Source: Drouetiella sp036703255 (lineage in GTDB: Bacteria; Cyanobacteriota; Cyanobacteriia; Elainellales; Elainellaceae). From it: 64,000 bases of DNA. The DNA lies in contig DATNPL010000071.1 of assembly GCA_036703255.1 (NCBI GenBank), positions 1 to 64,000 on the forward strand, read 5' to 3'. A program made the translations under genes and the position numbers. Shown one piece after another: positions 1 to 7,970 of this stretch (the first letter of the stretch is position 1; every line of letters starts with the position of its first letter). The notes under the pieces are model-generated. The model ran no database searches and was not told the origin of the DNA. It saw only the letters and a list, made by a program, of their open reading frames with translations.

Positions 1-17
1 CCCCCCCCCCCCCCCCC
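1..17. repeat. Poly-C homopolymer tract at window edge
   Basis: The window opens with seventeen C residues in a row, followed directly by a copy of an intergenic tail motif (AAAACCCTAATTTG). A homopolymer of this length is unusual in the rest of the window. It sits exactly at the end of the given sequence, so it may be an assembly or contig-end artefact as easily as a real tract. Confidence 0.9.
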
Positions 18-98
18 AAAACCCTAATTTGCGATCTACTGAGCCTACAGGAATCGGATGCCGTTTCAGAGATCTATTTCAGAGAAGCCAGAGATCGA

Positions 99-485
99 TT
101 AAGCGACCTGAGAGACAGGCTGACGATCGGCCAGAACTGCATTCAGCTTGTCAGCCAGCTCTTTCTGAGGCAGTACGCCCACAATTTCATCGACAACTTG
201 ACCGTCTCTAAAGATCAGCAGCGTCGGAATCGCATGAATCTGATACTGGGTGGCAACGCGATCGAACTGATCGGTATTGAGCTTGGCTACTTTGACGCGA
301 TCGGCAAAGTCTGCCGCCAAAGATTCAACGATGGGAGCAATCAGGCGACAGGGACCACACCAAGGTGCCCAGAAATCAACCAAAACAGGCTGCGTACTGG
401 CTAACACTTCTTGCTGAAAGCTGTCATCTGTGAGGGTGATGACGGATGCAGAGTGGCGGGTCGCATCTGTGAGTGTCGTGTCCAT
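99..485 (-). CDS. trxA: Thioredoxin (TrxA family, TrxA2-like)
   Basis: Thioredoxin of 128 residues: a thiol-disulfide reductase that reduces target disulfides in the cytoplasm using electrons from thioredoxin reductase. The redox site WCGPC is intact, preceded by VDFWAP, and the cis-proline segment AIPTLLIF lies further on, so the fold should be complete. The first 15 or so residues form a short extension before the usual start of the domain. A GGAGG ribosome-binding site lies 7 nt before the ATG. The gene is divergent from an ArsR-type regulator, and two matching palindromes bracket its apparent promoter. That arrangement resembles the RexT/TrxA2 redox switch described in Anabaena PCC 7120. 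The family call is firm; the TrxA2 assignment is inferred from context. Confidence 0.95.
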   Translation of the reverse strand: MDTTLTDATRHSASVITLTDDSFQQEVLASTQPVLVDFWAPWCGPCRLIAPIVESLAADFADRVKVAKLNTDQFDRVATQYQIHAIPTLLIFRDGQVVDEIVGVLPQKELADKLNAVLADRQPVSQVA

Positions 486-524
486 AGGAGTACCTCCAAA
501 TTTCTCATGGCTGCTTTTGTGAAG

Positions 525-593
525 TAGTTAAACAACCATTTGAATATAATAGTAAAACCAACTACACTGGAAAGTCAAGTAGTTGTTTAACTA
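525..593 (-). promoter_or_regulatory. trxA promoter bracketed by two palindromic operators
   Basis: On the minus strand a -35-like TTGACT (573-578) and a -10-like TACTAT (549-554) are separated by 18 nt and point toward trxA. Two copies of a 14-bp palindrome flank them: TAGTT-gttt-AACTA at 580-593, just upstream of the -35, and TAGTT-aaac-AACCA at 525-538, just downstream of the -10. Their 12-bp cores are exact reverse complements of each other. This is a typical layout for a dimeric repressor that blocks or loops a promoter. The neighbouring ArsR-type protein (858-1178) is the obvious candidate, which is an inference. Confidence 0.6.
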
Positions 594-647
594 TTTCAGC
601 ACCAACAGATGGAATATTGGGTCATCTCGGATCTTGAACCAGGTGTG

Positions 648-688
648 GAGCGGGTTTCAGCGACGCTTCGCGTCGCTGAAACCCGCTC
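648..688. repeat. Perfect intergenic hairpin (19-bp stem, 3-nt loop)
   Basis: Two 19-nt arms (648-666 and 670-688) are perfect reverse complements around the loop TTC. The hairpin lies between trxA and its divergent regulator, with no T-tract, so it is not a canonical terminator. It has the same architecture as hairpins at 41050-41100, 57988-58020, 62236-62286 and 63880-63924. The rest of the 486-857 gap shows no gene. Confidence 0.85.
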
Positions 689-857
689 GTTGAGAAAAGT
701 GCTAGATGCAAGTCATCTCAAAAATCCTGACCTCAAGCCACCGATATTTTAGAGGTCAGCGTTTAACGACTTCCCAGACAACACCCTCTAAAATGGGAGT
801 ACAATTCAAATCCTTATTACATGCTCTGTTCAGTAATTATTTAGCAAGTAAAATTCC

Positions 858-1178
858 ATGCCTGGTCACGAGATTAGATCAACTTTTTCTACGGCAGCGA
901 TCGCCAAAAGCGACACCGAACAAAGAGCGAAAATTTTTGCCTCTCTGGCCGATCCCACCCGATTGGGCATCGTAGAGCTGCTGTCGGTACAGGGCGAAAT
1001 GAGCAGCTCAGAAATTGCCAACCAGGCTGAAATTAGTCTGGCGCTGCTTTGCCATCATTCCAAAATATTGTCAGAGTCCGGCTTGGTGCATACCCGCAAA
1101 GATGGGCAAACTCGCTATTATCGACTCAATCAAGATTTGCTGGCCGTCTGCTTTGAGAGTCTAGTCGCGCCAAAATGA
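858..1178 (+). CDS. ArsR/SmtB-family transcriptional regulator, RexT-like
   Basis: A winged-helix regulator of 106 residues. The ArsR hallmarks are present: SLADPTRLGIVELL in the first helices, the recognition-helix region ISLALLCHHSKIL, and a wing with RKDGQTRYYRL. The classical metal-binding ELCVCD signature is absent. Cysteines occur in the recognition helix (LLCHH) and near the C-terminus (AVCFESL), which suits thiol-based sensing better than metal sensing. It is divergent from a thioredoxin gene with paired palindromes at that promoter, like RexT, the peroxide-sensing ArsR-type repressor of trxA2 in Anabaena. The ArsR fold is secure. The redox role is inferred from context and cysteines. 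Confidence 0.85.
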   Translation: MPGHEIRSTFSTAAIAKSDTEQRAKIFASLADPTRLGIVELLSVQGEMSSSEIANQAEISLALLCHHSKILSESGLVHTRKDGQTRYYRLNQDLLAVCFESLVAPK

Positions 1179-1253
1179 AAATCCCGCTGGGCAGGGAATT
1201 CTAGCTTGCACTCTTTATCATGGGGTAAACCCCCTTCACCCGATCGCCTCCAC

Positions 1254-2429
1254 ATGCTCAGCCGCATCAAAGACATTGTTGCCAACCTTTCGCCGCGCCT
1301 GATCGAAATTCGTCGCCACATTCATAGCCACCCAGAGCTAAGCGGCCAGGAATACCAGACTGCTGCCTATGTGGCAGGTGTGCTGTCTTCCTGCGGATTA
1401 CAGGTGCAAGAGTTAGTGGGCAAGACGGGTGTCGTCGGCGAAATGGCGGGCAGCGGCGCAGATCGGCGGCAGCTTGCAATTCGAGCCGACATGGATGGAC
1501 TGCCGATTCAAGAGCGCACGGGGCTAGAGTTTGCCTCGCACCAGCCCGGTATTATGCATGCTTGCGGACATGATGTGCATACCACCGTGGCGCTGGGCAC
1601 CGCGATGGTGTTGTCGCAGTTGGGCGAACCGCTGCCAGGAAACATCCGCTTTTTGTTTCAGCCTGCTGAAGAGACTGCCCAAGGCGCAGGTTGGATGATT
1701 AAAGATGGGGTAATGGCAGGGATAGATGCCATCTTTGCGGCACATGTGTTTCCCACGATTCCCAGCGGTTCGATCGGCATCCGATATGGGGCATTGACCG
1801 CTGCCGCCGATGATTTGGAACTCGTAATTATTGGTGAGTCGGGGCATGGGGCGCGTCCGCATGAGGCGATCGATGCTATCTGGATTGCTTCGCAGATCAT
1901 TACAAGCCTCCAGCAGGCGATCAGCCGTACCCAAAATCCTCTGCGTCCGGTCGTGCTGACAATTGGCCAAATTCAGGGCGGTCGCGCCCCCAATGTCATT
2001 GCCGATCGAGTAAGGCTGCTGGGGACTGTGCGATCGCTCCACCCTGACACCAGCGCCTTGCTGCCCGCCTGGGTGGAAAATATCGTGGCGCAAGTTTGCC
2101 AGACCTACGGCGCAAAATATGAAATTAACTATCGTCGAGGCGTACCTGCCGTCCAAAACGACTTGGTGCTGACGCAGCTCATGGAGTCAGCTGCACAGGA
2201 GGCCTGGGGAAGCGATCGCGTTCAAATTCTTCTGGAACCGTCTCTGGGTGCCGAAGACTTCTCGCTCTACCTCAATCATGCGCCCGGCACAATGTTTCGT
2301 CTGGGGGTGGGTTCTGCCGATCTGCCTAACTATCCCCTCCATCACCCGCAGTTTCATGTAGATGAACAGGCGATCGTGACTGGAGTGGTGACAATGGCCT
2401 ATGCGGCCTGTAAATACTGGCAGCATTAA
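1254..2429 (+). CDS. M20-family N-acyl-amino-acid amidohydrolase
   Basis: A zinc-dependent amidohydrolase of the M20D group (hippurate/IAA-amino-acid hydrolase type) that would release free amino acids from N-acylated ones. From the ATG at 1254 it is 391 residues. A TTG at 1206 would add 16 residues that do not look like family sequence, so the ATG is preferred. Visible motifs are RRHIHSHPELS near the start, RADMDGLPIQE, the metal-binding HACGHDVHTT, QPAEE with the catalytic glutamate, and a late metal-ligand region LGAEDFSLYL. It begins 75 nt after the ArsR-type gene on the same strand and could be co-transcribed. The exact substrate cannot be told from sequence. Confidence 0.9.
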   Translation: MLSRIKDIVANLSPRLIEIRRHIHSHPELSGQEYQTAAYVAGVLSSCGLQVQELVGKTGVVGEMAGSGADRRQLAIRADMDGLPIQERTGLEFASHQPGIMHACGHDVHTTVALGTAMVLSQLGEPLPGNIRFLFQPAEETAQGAGWMIKDGVMAGIDAIFAAHVFPTIPSGSIGIRYGALTAAADDLELVIIGESGHGARPHEAIDAIWIASQIITSLQQAISRTQNPLRPVVLTIGQIQGGRAPNVIADRVRLLGTVRSLHPDTSALLPAWVENIVAQVCQTYGAKYEINYRRGVPAVQNDLVLTQLMESAAQEAWGSDRVQILLEPSLGAEDFSLYLNHAPGTMFRLGVGSADLPNYPLHHPQFHVDEQAIVTGVVTMAYAACKYWQH

Positions 2430-2461
2430 GCTCTAAGCCCTCCAGCTTTCAGGTTTTGTGG

Positions 2462-2716
2462 TTAGAGATCAGCCGGGGTGTCTGGCGCAACCTCGATGCC
2501 ACCCTCTTGCAAGATGGTTTGCTGCTCGGTGACGAGATCACTCAGCTCGGCAATCTGGATACCCATGCGATCGCCCGCTTCCTTGAGGGCTTGATAAAAC
2601 GCTGCCGTGTCTGTGCCATAGCCACAGAGTTCTGTTGCGACATCGGCTCCTTGCTTGGCATTGGCTTTGGCACAGTCAATCAAATCTAGACCCTGGAGCG
2701 GTTCGGAGGCGGACAT
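2462..2716 (-). CDS. Small conserved-looking hypothetical protein
   Basis: An 84-residue acidic, mostly helical soluble protein with two cysteines (LIDCAK, ELCGYG) and no signal peptide or membrane segment. It ends in a proline/acid-rich tail (VAPDTPADL). It is convergent with the amidohydrolase (33 nt between stop codons) and lies 69 nt upstream of the secreted 552-residue protein's stop. I do not recognise a family. Composition and a clean ATG after GGGGTTAACC-like spacing suggest a real gene. Confidence 0.6.
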   Translation of the reverse strand: MSASEPLQGLDLIDCAKANAKQGADVATELCGYGTDTAAFYQALKEAGDRMGIQIAELSDLVTEQQTILQEGGIEVAPDTPADL

Positions 2717-2785
2717 CGGGGTTAACCTCTCGCACAGTAAAGTTGCTTTTTTAATTTAGCGGCTTTGGCGGGCTGAGCAGTCTAC

Positions 2786-4444
2786 CTATGGGTTGGGTTT
2801 CACGCGCGCAACTAAACGCGTCAAGATATTTCGCGTCATCTGCTGTGCTGCCTCACTCTGAGCAGAAGCGCGCAGTTGAGGCACATTCTCATCATCCAAA
2901 GCCCAACTCCACTGAATCGTGCCAGTCGCAAACACGATCGCCCCACTCTCGGCTGTATAGAATGTCGTATCTGCGTAGCGAGTTTTGCCGCGATACCGAT
3001 AGGGAGAATGGGCGATCGCCACAATTCCAGCAGGGCTAGCCGCCGTTATGCGATCGACCTCATAGCCCAAGAGTCCGGGCAAGATGTCGCCTGGTTTCAA
3101 TCCGGTACTTGCCAGCACCCAGTCAGGCGCAGTGGGGGCAATCACCAGATCGGCCAGCACCGGGTCAGATTGATACATCACCCCAAGCAGAGCTGCCTCT
3201 GGCAAATTGACCGGAGGCTGTCGCCAGCGCGTCGTAATTTGGCGATCGTTCTCTCGCAGCGTATCTTTGCCAAACGGATCTAGGTCCGATCGCTCTTTGT
3301 AGGTAACGATAGTACGGTCAATTCCGCCCGTAACCAAGCTCTCTTCAAATCGAATTTGCCAGTAGCAGGTGTTGGCGGCAAAGAACCCTAAGCTGACTCC
3401 CGCATCTCTGGCCGCTTCGACGTTTTGCCGCATTGACCAAGACCAATATTCATCATGCCCCACCACCAGAAACGCCCGGTGCGATCGCAATAGATCGGGT
3501 CTGGCATGGGTGTCTACATCTGTAGCATAGGTGACGTCATAGCCTTCCTTTTCTAGCCAGCGCACCATGCTGTATTCCCAGCCCGCATTAGAAGTGCGCT
3601 GCGGTGGCTGAAGGTTGGTGAGAAATTCTCCGGCTCCAACGCCGTAGGCCGCCGCAGGGTTGGGGCTAATGGCGTAAGGTCGGTTGAAAGAGACTTTGGC
3701 GACGGGCCGCCCTGCACTGTTCCACTCATACAGCGACTTCCCCCCCCAGTTGTTATAGGCTTGGTAGGTGGTAACGCTAGATTGAAACAAAAAATCTGAA
3801 GGACGGCGATCGTCCCGCACGACAAAAATAATGTAGCTTTGCTTGCCGCTATTGGCCGTCAGCTTGGCTAAATAAAAGCCGCTCGTCCAGTCCTCTGGAA
3901 TTTGCAAAACATAGGGATCTTGCCAGTTGCATTCGATCAGCGACTCTGACTTGCCTCGCTCAGCCCATCTGTTGCTCTGTCCCCCTTGATTGAAAGCCTG
4001 ACTGAAACCTCGATTGAACGTGCGGCCTGACGCGGCAACAGGTAAGGGCTGTCGCAGACCTAAGCGATCGCTTGCGGTGAGCATTCGCCGTCCGCCGACG
4101 CCACCATACCAGCCCATGCGAAAAATCTCGATGCTGTAGCGCGGAGCAACCGTATTGACAAACAGCTCAATCTTGCCGCCTCGGTTGACGCTGGTTAAAG
4201 AGGCATAGCCTTCGATTTCTCGGCGTAGAGCCGGATCGGTCAATCGCCAGTCTGCACTGCCCAACTGCTGATTTTCTAGGGCGATCGGATTGACCGCAGA
4301 CGGCGCTTTTACCCAAGCATTACTTTTGACCCAAGCGCTACAGGGACTGGCCATCAGTAAAAAAATCGCTCCGACTACGAAAAGATATCGCGTGCCTGTT
4401 ACTTTTCTTAAGCTCCAACCCACAGTCCGCAATTTCTCCAGCAT
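2786..4444 (-). CDS. Secreted N,N-dimethylformamidase beta subunit-like protein
   Basis: A 552-residue exported protein. A basic N-terminus and hydrophobic stretch (YLFVVGAIFLLMASPCSAW) form a signal peptide or anchor. The mature part shows the features of the C-terminal domain of N,N-dimethylformamidase large subunits and related proteins: an N-terminal beta-sandwich region with VEIFRMGWYGG-like text, then YQAYNNWGGKSLYEW, WLEKEGYDVTYATDVD and VVGHDEYWSW. Members of this family are common in cyanobacteria and actinobacteria, and few have a known substrate, so amide hydrolysis should not be assumed. It has no obvious operon partner. The 241 nt upstream, before the divergent gene at 4686, hold no other gene. 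Confidence 0.8.
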   Translation of the reverse strand: MLEKLRTVGWSLRKVTGTRYLFVVGAIFLLMASPCSAWVKSNAWVKAPSAVNPIALENQQLGSADWRLTDPALRREIEGYASLTSVNRGGKIELFVNTVAPRYSIEIFRMGWYGGVGGRRMLTASDRLGLRQPLPVAASGRTFNRGFSQAFNQGGQSNRWAERGKSESLIECNWQDPYVLQIPEDWTSGFYLAKLTANSGKQSYIIFVVRDDRRPSDFLFQSSVTTYQAYNNWGGKSLYEWNSAGRPVAKVSFNRPYAISPNPAAAYGVGAGEFLTNLQPPQRTSNAGWEYSMVRWLEKEGYDVTYATDVDTHARPDLLRSHRAFLVVGHDEYWSWSMRQNVEAARDAGVSLGFFAANTCYWQIRFEESLVTGGIDRTIVTYKERSDLDPFGKDTLRENDRQITTRWRQPPVNLPEAALLGVMYQSDPVLADLVIAPTAPDWVLASTGLKPGDILPGLLGYEVDRITAASPAGIVAIAHSPYRYRGKTRYADTTFYTAESGAIVFATGTIQWSWALDDENVPQLRASAQSEAAQQMTRNILTRLVARVKPNP

Positions 4445-4685
4445 TGATCCTTAGTAACAGAGGGGGGGTGAGCTGAGTTTCGTCAGGCAACAGCGAAATC
4501 CTACGGTCGCCATCTGTCTTAGATATTCTTAGACTTAACCGTATCAGGTTGCGGTATCTGGATAGTGATTTTTTGTTGCAGCGGCTTCACTCAAGCCAAA
4601 AAATCATTACCTTTTGAGAACAACCCTTCATTCAATTGAATCGACGTTTGCAAAATTTATTTAAACTCTTCCTTTTATACCCAAC

Positions 4686-5030
4686 GTGTCTTACTCCAAA
4701 TTAGTCATTGGTGCGGCAGTTTTTGATATCAGCGGTTTGCCAAAAGAATATCTCATTTCCACCGAAAGTAGCGATGTTAGCTGGGTTCAGACGATTTTTC
4801 AGGCGCTGGGGCTACAGTCGCTGCTGACTTCTTCGCTCAAATTAGAGGGATTTCGCTCGGTGATTGTTCATGCCCACGACTATCGGGCGATCGTCGTCAA
4901 ACAGAAAGCCTGCTATGTGGCGCTGCTGCTGGGCAAAACCGAGACTGAGATTTCGGCAGACTTGATCCAGTGGGCACAAGAGTTTCAATTGGTAACGCTC
5001 AAGTCAGATCCGAGATTTAGCGTAGTTTAA
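4686..5030 (+). CDS. Roadblock/LC7-like small protein
   Basis: A 114-residue soluble protein with a GTG start. The alternating strand-helix pattern (SKLVIGAAVFDISGLP, then WVQTIFQALGLQSLL, GFRSVIVHAHDYRAIVVKQ, CYVALLLG) resembles the Roadblock/LC7 fold used by bacterial MglB-type partners of small GTPases and in cyanobacterial proteins of this size. No GTPase gene is adjacent. It is flanked by an upstream AT-rich leader and a 411-nt gap before the fructose PTS operon. The family placement is by pattern only and is uncertain; the gene itself looks real. Confidence 0.65.
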   Translation: MSYSKLVIGAAVFDISGLPKEYLISTESSDVSWVQTIFQALGLQSLLTSSLKLEGFRSVIVHAHDYRAIVVKQKACYVALLLGKTETEISADLIQWAQEFQLVTLKSDPRFSVV

Positions 5031-5442
5031 ACCTTCAGTTAAACCTTGGGGATCTTGGAAGTACCGCGCTCCACACGGCACTTCCAAAAAACTATTACAG
5101 GTTTCATGAATTGGTGAGCCTGAGTCAAACCTTCAGAGGCTCTAGGGAAACCGGAGGGTTTAAGAGAGTTCGAGTCAGGTGATATCGCCTCTGGAAACTC
5201 GTTATCATGTACTGGTTCACCCTACTCTGATGATTAAGGAGACAACACTAAAGTTAACAGTTCGAAACGCTATAAGGGAACGTCTCTGGAAACTTGAGTT
5301 TTTCGATATGTAACACTCTGGTACACGAATTGTAACTGTCTCTTTAGAACGATAAAGATGCGATCGTTTCCGTGATAGCATTCTCATCAATAAAAGGCTG
5401 GTATCCAAACATGCTCTTCAAGTCACCAGCTTAGAGATAACA
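5031..5442. other. Gene-free leader upstream of the fructose PTS operon
   Basis: A 411-nt spacer without a convincing gene. It contains a 16-nt direct repeat with two mismatches, CGCCTCTGGAAACTCG at 5186-5201 and CGTCTCTGGAAACTTG at 5281-5296. A short inverted pair GCTGGT/ACCAGC (about 5398-5431) lies just before the start codon at 5443. No clear FruR/Cra-type operator or adjacent regulator gene was found, so how the operon is controlled is not visible. Confidence 0.6.
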
Positions 5443-7890
5443 ATGCTCGATTTAAAAACAAGTAATATTCTGCTTCAGGCAGCGGTTGCCGACAAAACTG
5501 AGGCTATTCGTCAGGTTGGCACATTGCTAGTGAAAAACGGCAATATGCGATCGGAATATGTGGATAGCATGATGGCGCGTGAGAAAGTTGCCAATACCTA
5601 TTTAGGCAACGGCATTGCCATCCCCCACGGATTGCCGAAAGACCGTGATTTCATCTTGCAAACCGGGATTGCCGTGGTGCAAATCCCTGAAGGCATTGAG
5701 TGGAACGCCGGAGAACGGGTTCACCTCGTCGTAGGCATTGCCGCCAAATCTGACGAGCACCTGGAAGTTTTGGCGAACCTCACCCATATTCTGGACGATG
5801 AGGCTACGATCGCCTTTCTCGCCAAAACCACCAATCCCCAAGACATTATTCAACGCCTCACTCAAGGAGCTGCCAGTTCGGCTGCCGAAAAAGTAGGGCT
5901 AGATTTCACTAAGGGCGTAGAGGTCAAAATTGCGGGTAAAGCGGGTCTGCATGCCCGTCCTGCCACGACGTTAGCCAATTTGGCAAAACAGTTTGAGTCT
6001 GAAATTCAGGTGCGCTACGGCAACCAGACCGCGAATGCCAAGAGTCTGCTTTCGCTGCTCAAGCTGGGGGTAGAAGGGGGGCGATCGGTTCTGCTGATGG
6101 CGCAGGGAATCGATGCCGATGCAGCGCTTGACGCTTTGCAAACCGCAATTATGGCAGGGCTAGATGACGAGCCAGAAGAAAAAATAACCCTGCGTTCGGA
6201 ACCGTTGCCCAGCTTTGGCTCTACGGCAATTTTGGGAATTTCTGCCTCTCCAGGGCTGGCGATCGGCACCGTATTTCAGCTCAAGCGCGGCAAGATCTCC
6301 TTTGATGCAACGGCCAAAGATCCGGTGGCAGAAGAGCTGAAGCTGCACCAGGCAATCGAGATGGCAAAAGCCCAGCTCCAAGAGCTTTACAACGATGTCA
6401 AAGAGCGATCGGGGGCTGGAAAGGCAGCAATCTTTTTGGCACATCAGGAGTTTTTGGATGATCCCGATCTGATGATGGCCACGATCGCCGATCTTCAGCC
6501 CAATCGCAGTGCGGCCTGGGCTTGGCAGCAAGCCTTTGAGCAACGGGCACAGTCTTTAGAACAGCTCTCTGATGCGCTAATTGCCGGACGCGCCACCGAC
6601 TTACGCGATGTGGGGCGGCGGGTGCTGCGGCTATTGGCAGACAAGGTAGAAGATGAGCCAAACTTGCCCGATCACCCTGCTATTTTGATCGCAGAGGATT
6701 TGACCCCTTCCGATACCGCTGGGTTAAATCCCAGCCTGACTCTGGGGTTCTGCACGGCCTATGGTGGCCCTACGTCCCACAGCGCTATCATTGCCCGATC
6801 GCTGGGCATCCCGGCGATCGTCGGTGCCGGGGAGACCGTATTAAACCTGGTGGATGGCATTCGCTGTATTTTGGATGGCGAGAGCGGGGCGCTGTATCCG
6901 CAGCCGGATCAGGCTGATCTGGACAAAGCGGCGATCGCTCAGCAGAATTTGCAGGAAATTCGCGCTGCTGAACAGCTTTCCTGCTATCAGCCTGCCTTGA
7001 TGACCGATGGGCACCGGGTCGAGGTGGTTGCCAATATTGGCGCGCCCGCAGAGGCAGAGCAGGCGGTGAATGCTGGAGCAGAAGGCGTGGGGCTGCTCCG
7101 CACAGAGTTTCTGTTTCTCAATCGCGTCGAGCCGCCCTCTGAAGAAGAGCAGTTTGCAGCCTATCGTCAGATGACTCGCGCCCTCAATGGCCTGCCGCTA
7201 ATTATCCGCACCCTCGATATCGGCGGCGACAAAGCCGTGCCCTACCTCAACCTGCCCTCTGAGGAAAATCCCTTTTTGGGCGTGCGCGGCATTCGCCTTT
7301 GCCTCCAGCGCCCTGATCTGTTTCGCCCTCAGCTCCGAGCCATCTTTCGCGCCTCGCAAACGGGGGCGATCGCCATCATGTTTCCCATGATTGCTACCCT
7401 CGAAGACCTGTGGACTGCCCGCCAAATTGCTGAGGAAGTGCGGCTAGAGGTCGGAGCCGAACCCGTTCAGATCGGCATGATGATTGAGGTGCCTTCAGCC
7501 GTTGTGATGGCGCATGAGTTTGCCAAAGAAGTAGATTTCTTCTCGATCGGCACCAATGACCTGACCCAATATGTGCTGGCTATGGATCGCGGCCACCCGA
7601 CGCTGGCTAAACAGGCAGATGGTCTGCACCCTGCCGTTCTGCGGATGATTCATCAGACGGTGCAAGCTGCCGATGCAGCAGGCAAATGGGTCGGAGTCTG
7701 TGGCGGCATTGCCGGAGATCCCAAGGGCGCAGCAATTTTGGCAGGGCTGGGCGTCAAGGAACTCAGCGTCAGCATTCCCAGCGTTGCGGCCGTCAAAGCC
7801 AAGCTTCGCACCCTCTCTTGGGCAGAAACACAGGCTTTAGCCAGCCGCGCCTTGACCTGTCGCACGGCTCAGGAAGTTCGTTCGCTTTAG
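5443..7890 (+). CDS. fruB: Fructose PTS multiphosphoryl transfer protein (EIIA-HPr-EI)
   Basis: An 815-residue fusion carrying all soluble phosphoryl carriers of a fructose PTS. EIIA of the mannitol/fructose type spans about 1-145, with phospho-His62 in GIAIPHGLP. HPr spans about 156-245, with His170 in GKAGLHARPAT. Enzyme I fills about 260-815, with His446 in GGPTSHSAII, and the PEP-binding region includes GVGLLRTEFLF and GTNDLTQYVLAMDR. It takes phosphate from PEP and passes it to FruA. The order EIIA-HPr-EI is that of FruB/DTP in Pseudomonas, Xanthomonas and Rhodobacter. It heads a fruBKA operon (80 nt to fruK). PTS genes are uncommon in cyanobacteria, so acquisition by transfer is likely, yet the gene carries HIP1 sites like its neighbours. 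Confidence 0.95.
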   Translation: MLDLKTSNILLQAAVADKTEAIRQVGTLLVKNGNMRSEYVDSMMAREKVANTYLGNGIAIPHGLPKDRDFILQTGIAVVQIPEGIEWNAGERVHLVVGIAAKSDEHLEVLANLTHILDDEATIAFLAKTTNPQDIIQRLTQGAASSAAEKVGLDFTKGVEVKIAGKAGLHARPATTLANLAKQFESEIQVRYGNQTANAKSLLSLLKLGVEGGRSVLLMAQGIDADAALDALQTAIMAGLDDEPEEKITLRSEPLPSFGSTAILGISASPGLAIGTVFQLKRGKISFDATAKDPVAEELKLHQAIEMAKAQLQELYNDVKERSGAGKAAIFLAHQEFLDDPDLMMATIADLQPNRSAAWAWQQAFEQRAQSLEQLSDALIAGRATDLRDVGRRVLRLLADKVEDEPNLPDHPAILIAEDLTPSDTAGLNPSLTLGFCTAYGGPTSHSAIIARSLGIPAIVGAGETVLNLVDGIRCILDGESGALYPQPDQADLDKAAIAQQNLQEIRAAEQLSCYQPALMTDGHRVEVVANIGAPAEAEQAVNAGAEGVGLLRTEFLFLNRVEPPSEEEQFAAYRQMTRALNGLPLIIRTLDIGGDKAVPYLNLPSEENPFLGVRGIRLCLQRPDLFRPQLRAIFRASQTGAIAIMFPMIATLEDLWTARQIAEEVRLEVGAEPVQIGMMIEVPSAVVMAHEFAKEVDFFSIGTNDLTQYVLAMDRGHPTLAKQADGLHPAVLRMIHQTVQAADAAGKWVGVCGGIAGDPKGAAILAGLGVKELSVSIPSVAAVKAKLRTLSWAETQALASRALTCRTAQEVRSL

Positions 7891-7918
7891 CACCGCCCGT
7901 AAATTTTGAGCTTTAATC

Positions 7919-7942
7919 GCGATCGCTTCAAGGAGCGATCGC
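7919..7942. repeat. Inverted pair of HIP1 octamers between fruB and fruK
   Basis: Two GCGATCGC octamers (7919-7926 and 7935-7942) form part of a 9-bp inverted repeat with a 6-nt loop. They sit in the 80-nt gap between fruB and fruK. The pair could form a small hairpin in the mRNA; whether it affects expression is unknown. Confidence 0.7.
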
Positions 7943-7970
7943 CTTCCTTTAACAGTTCGCTACAACTGCC

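Noticed and set aside
706..975. Possible 89-residue reading frame overlapping the ArsR-type gene
   Set aside because: It overlaps 858-1178 in another frame, has no ribosome-binding site and an unnatural composition; the ArsR gene explains the DNA.
1524..2156. Long antisense frame (210 codons) within the amidohydrolase
   Set aside because: It is a shadow of a high-GC coding region; the M20 motifs on the plus strand are complete.
5300..5440. FruR/Cra-type operator upstream of fruB
   Set aside because: Only a weak half-site (CGTTTCC) is visible near 5365; no symmetric TGAAACGTTTCA-like sequence.
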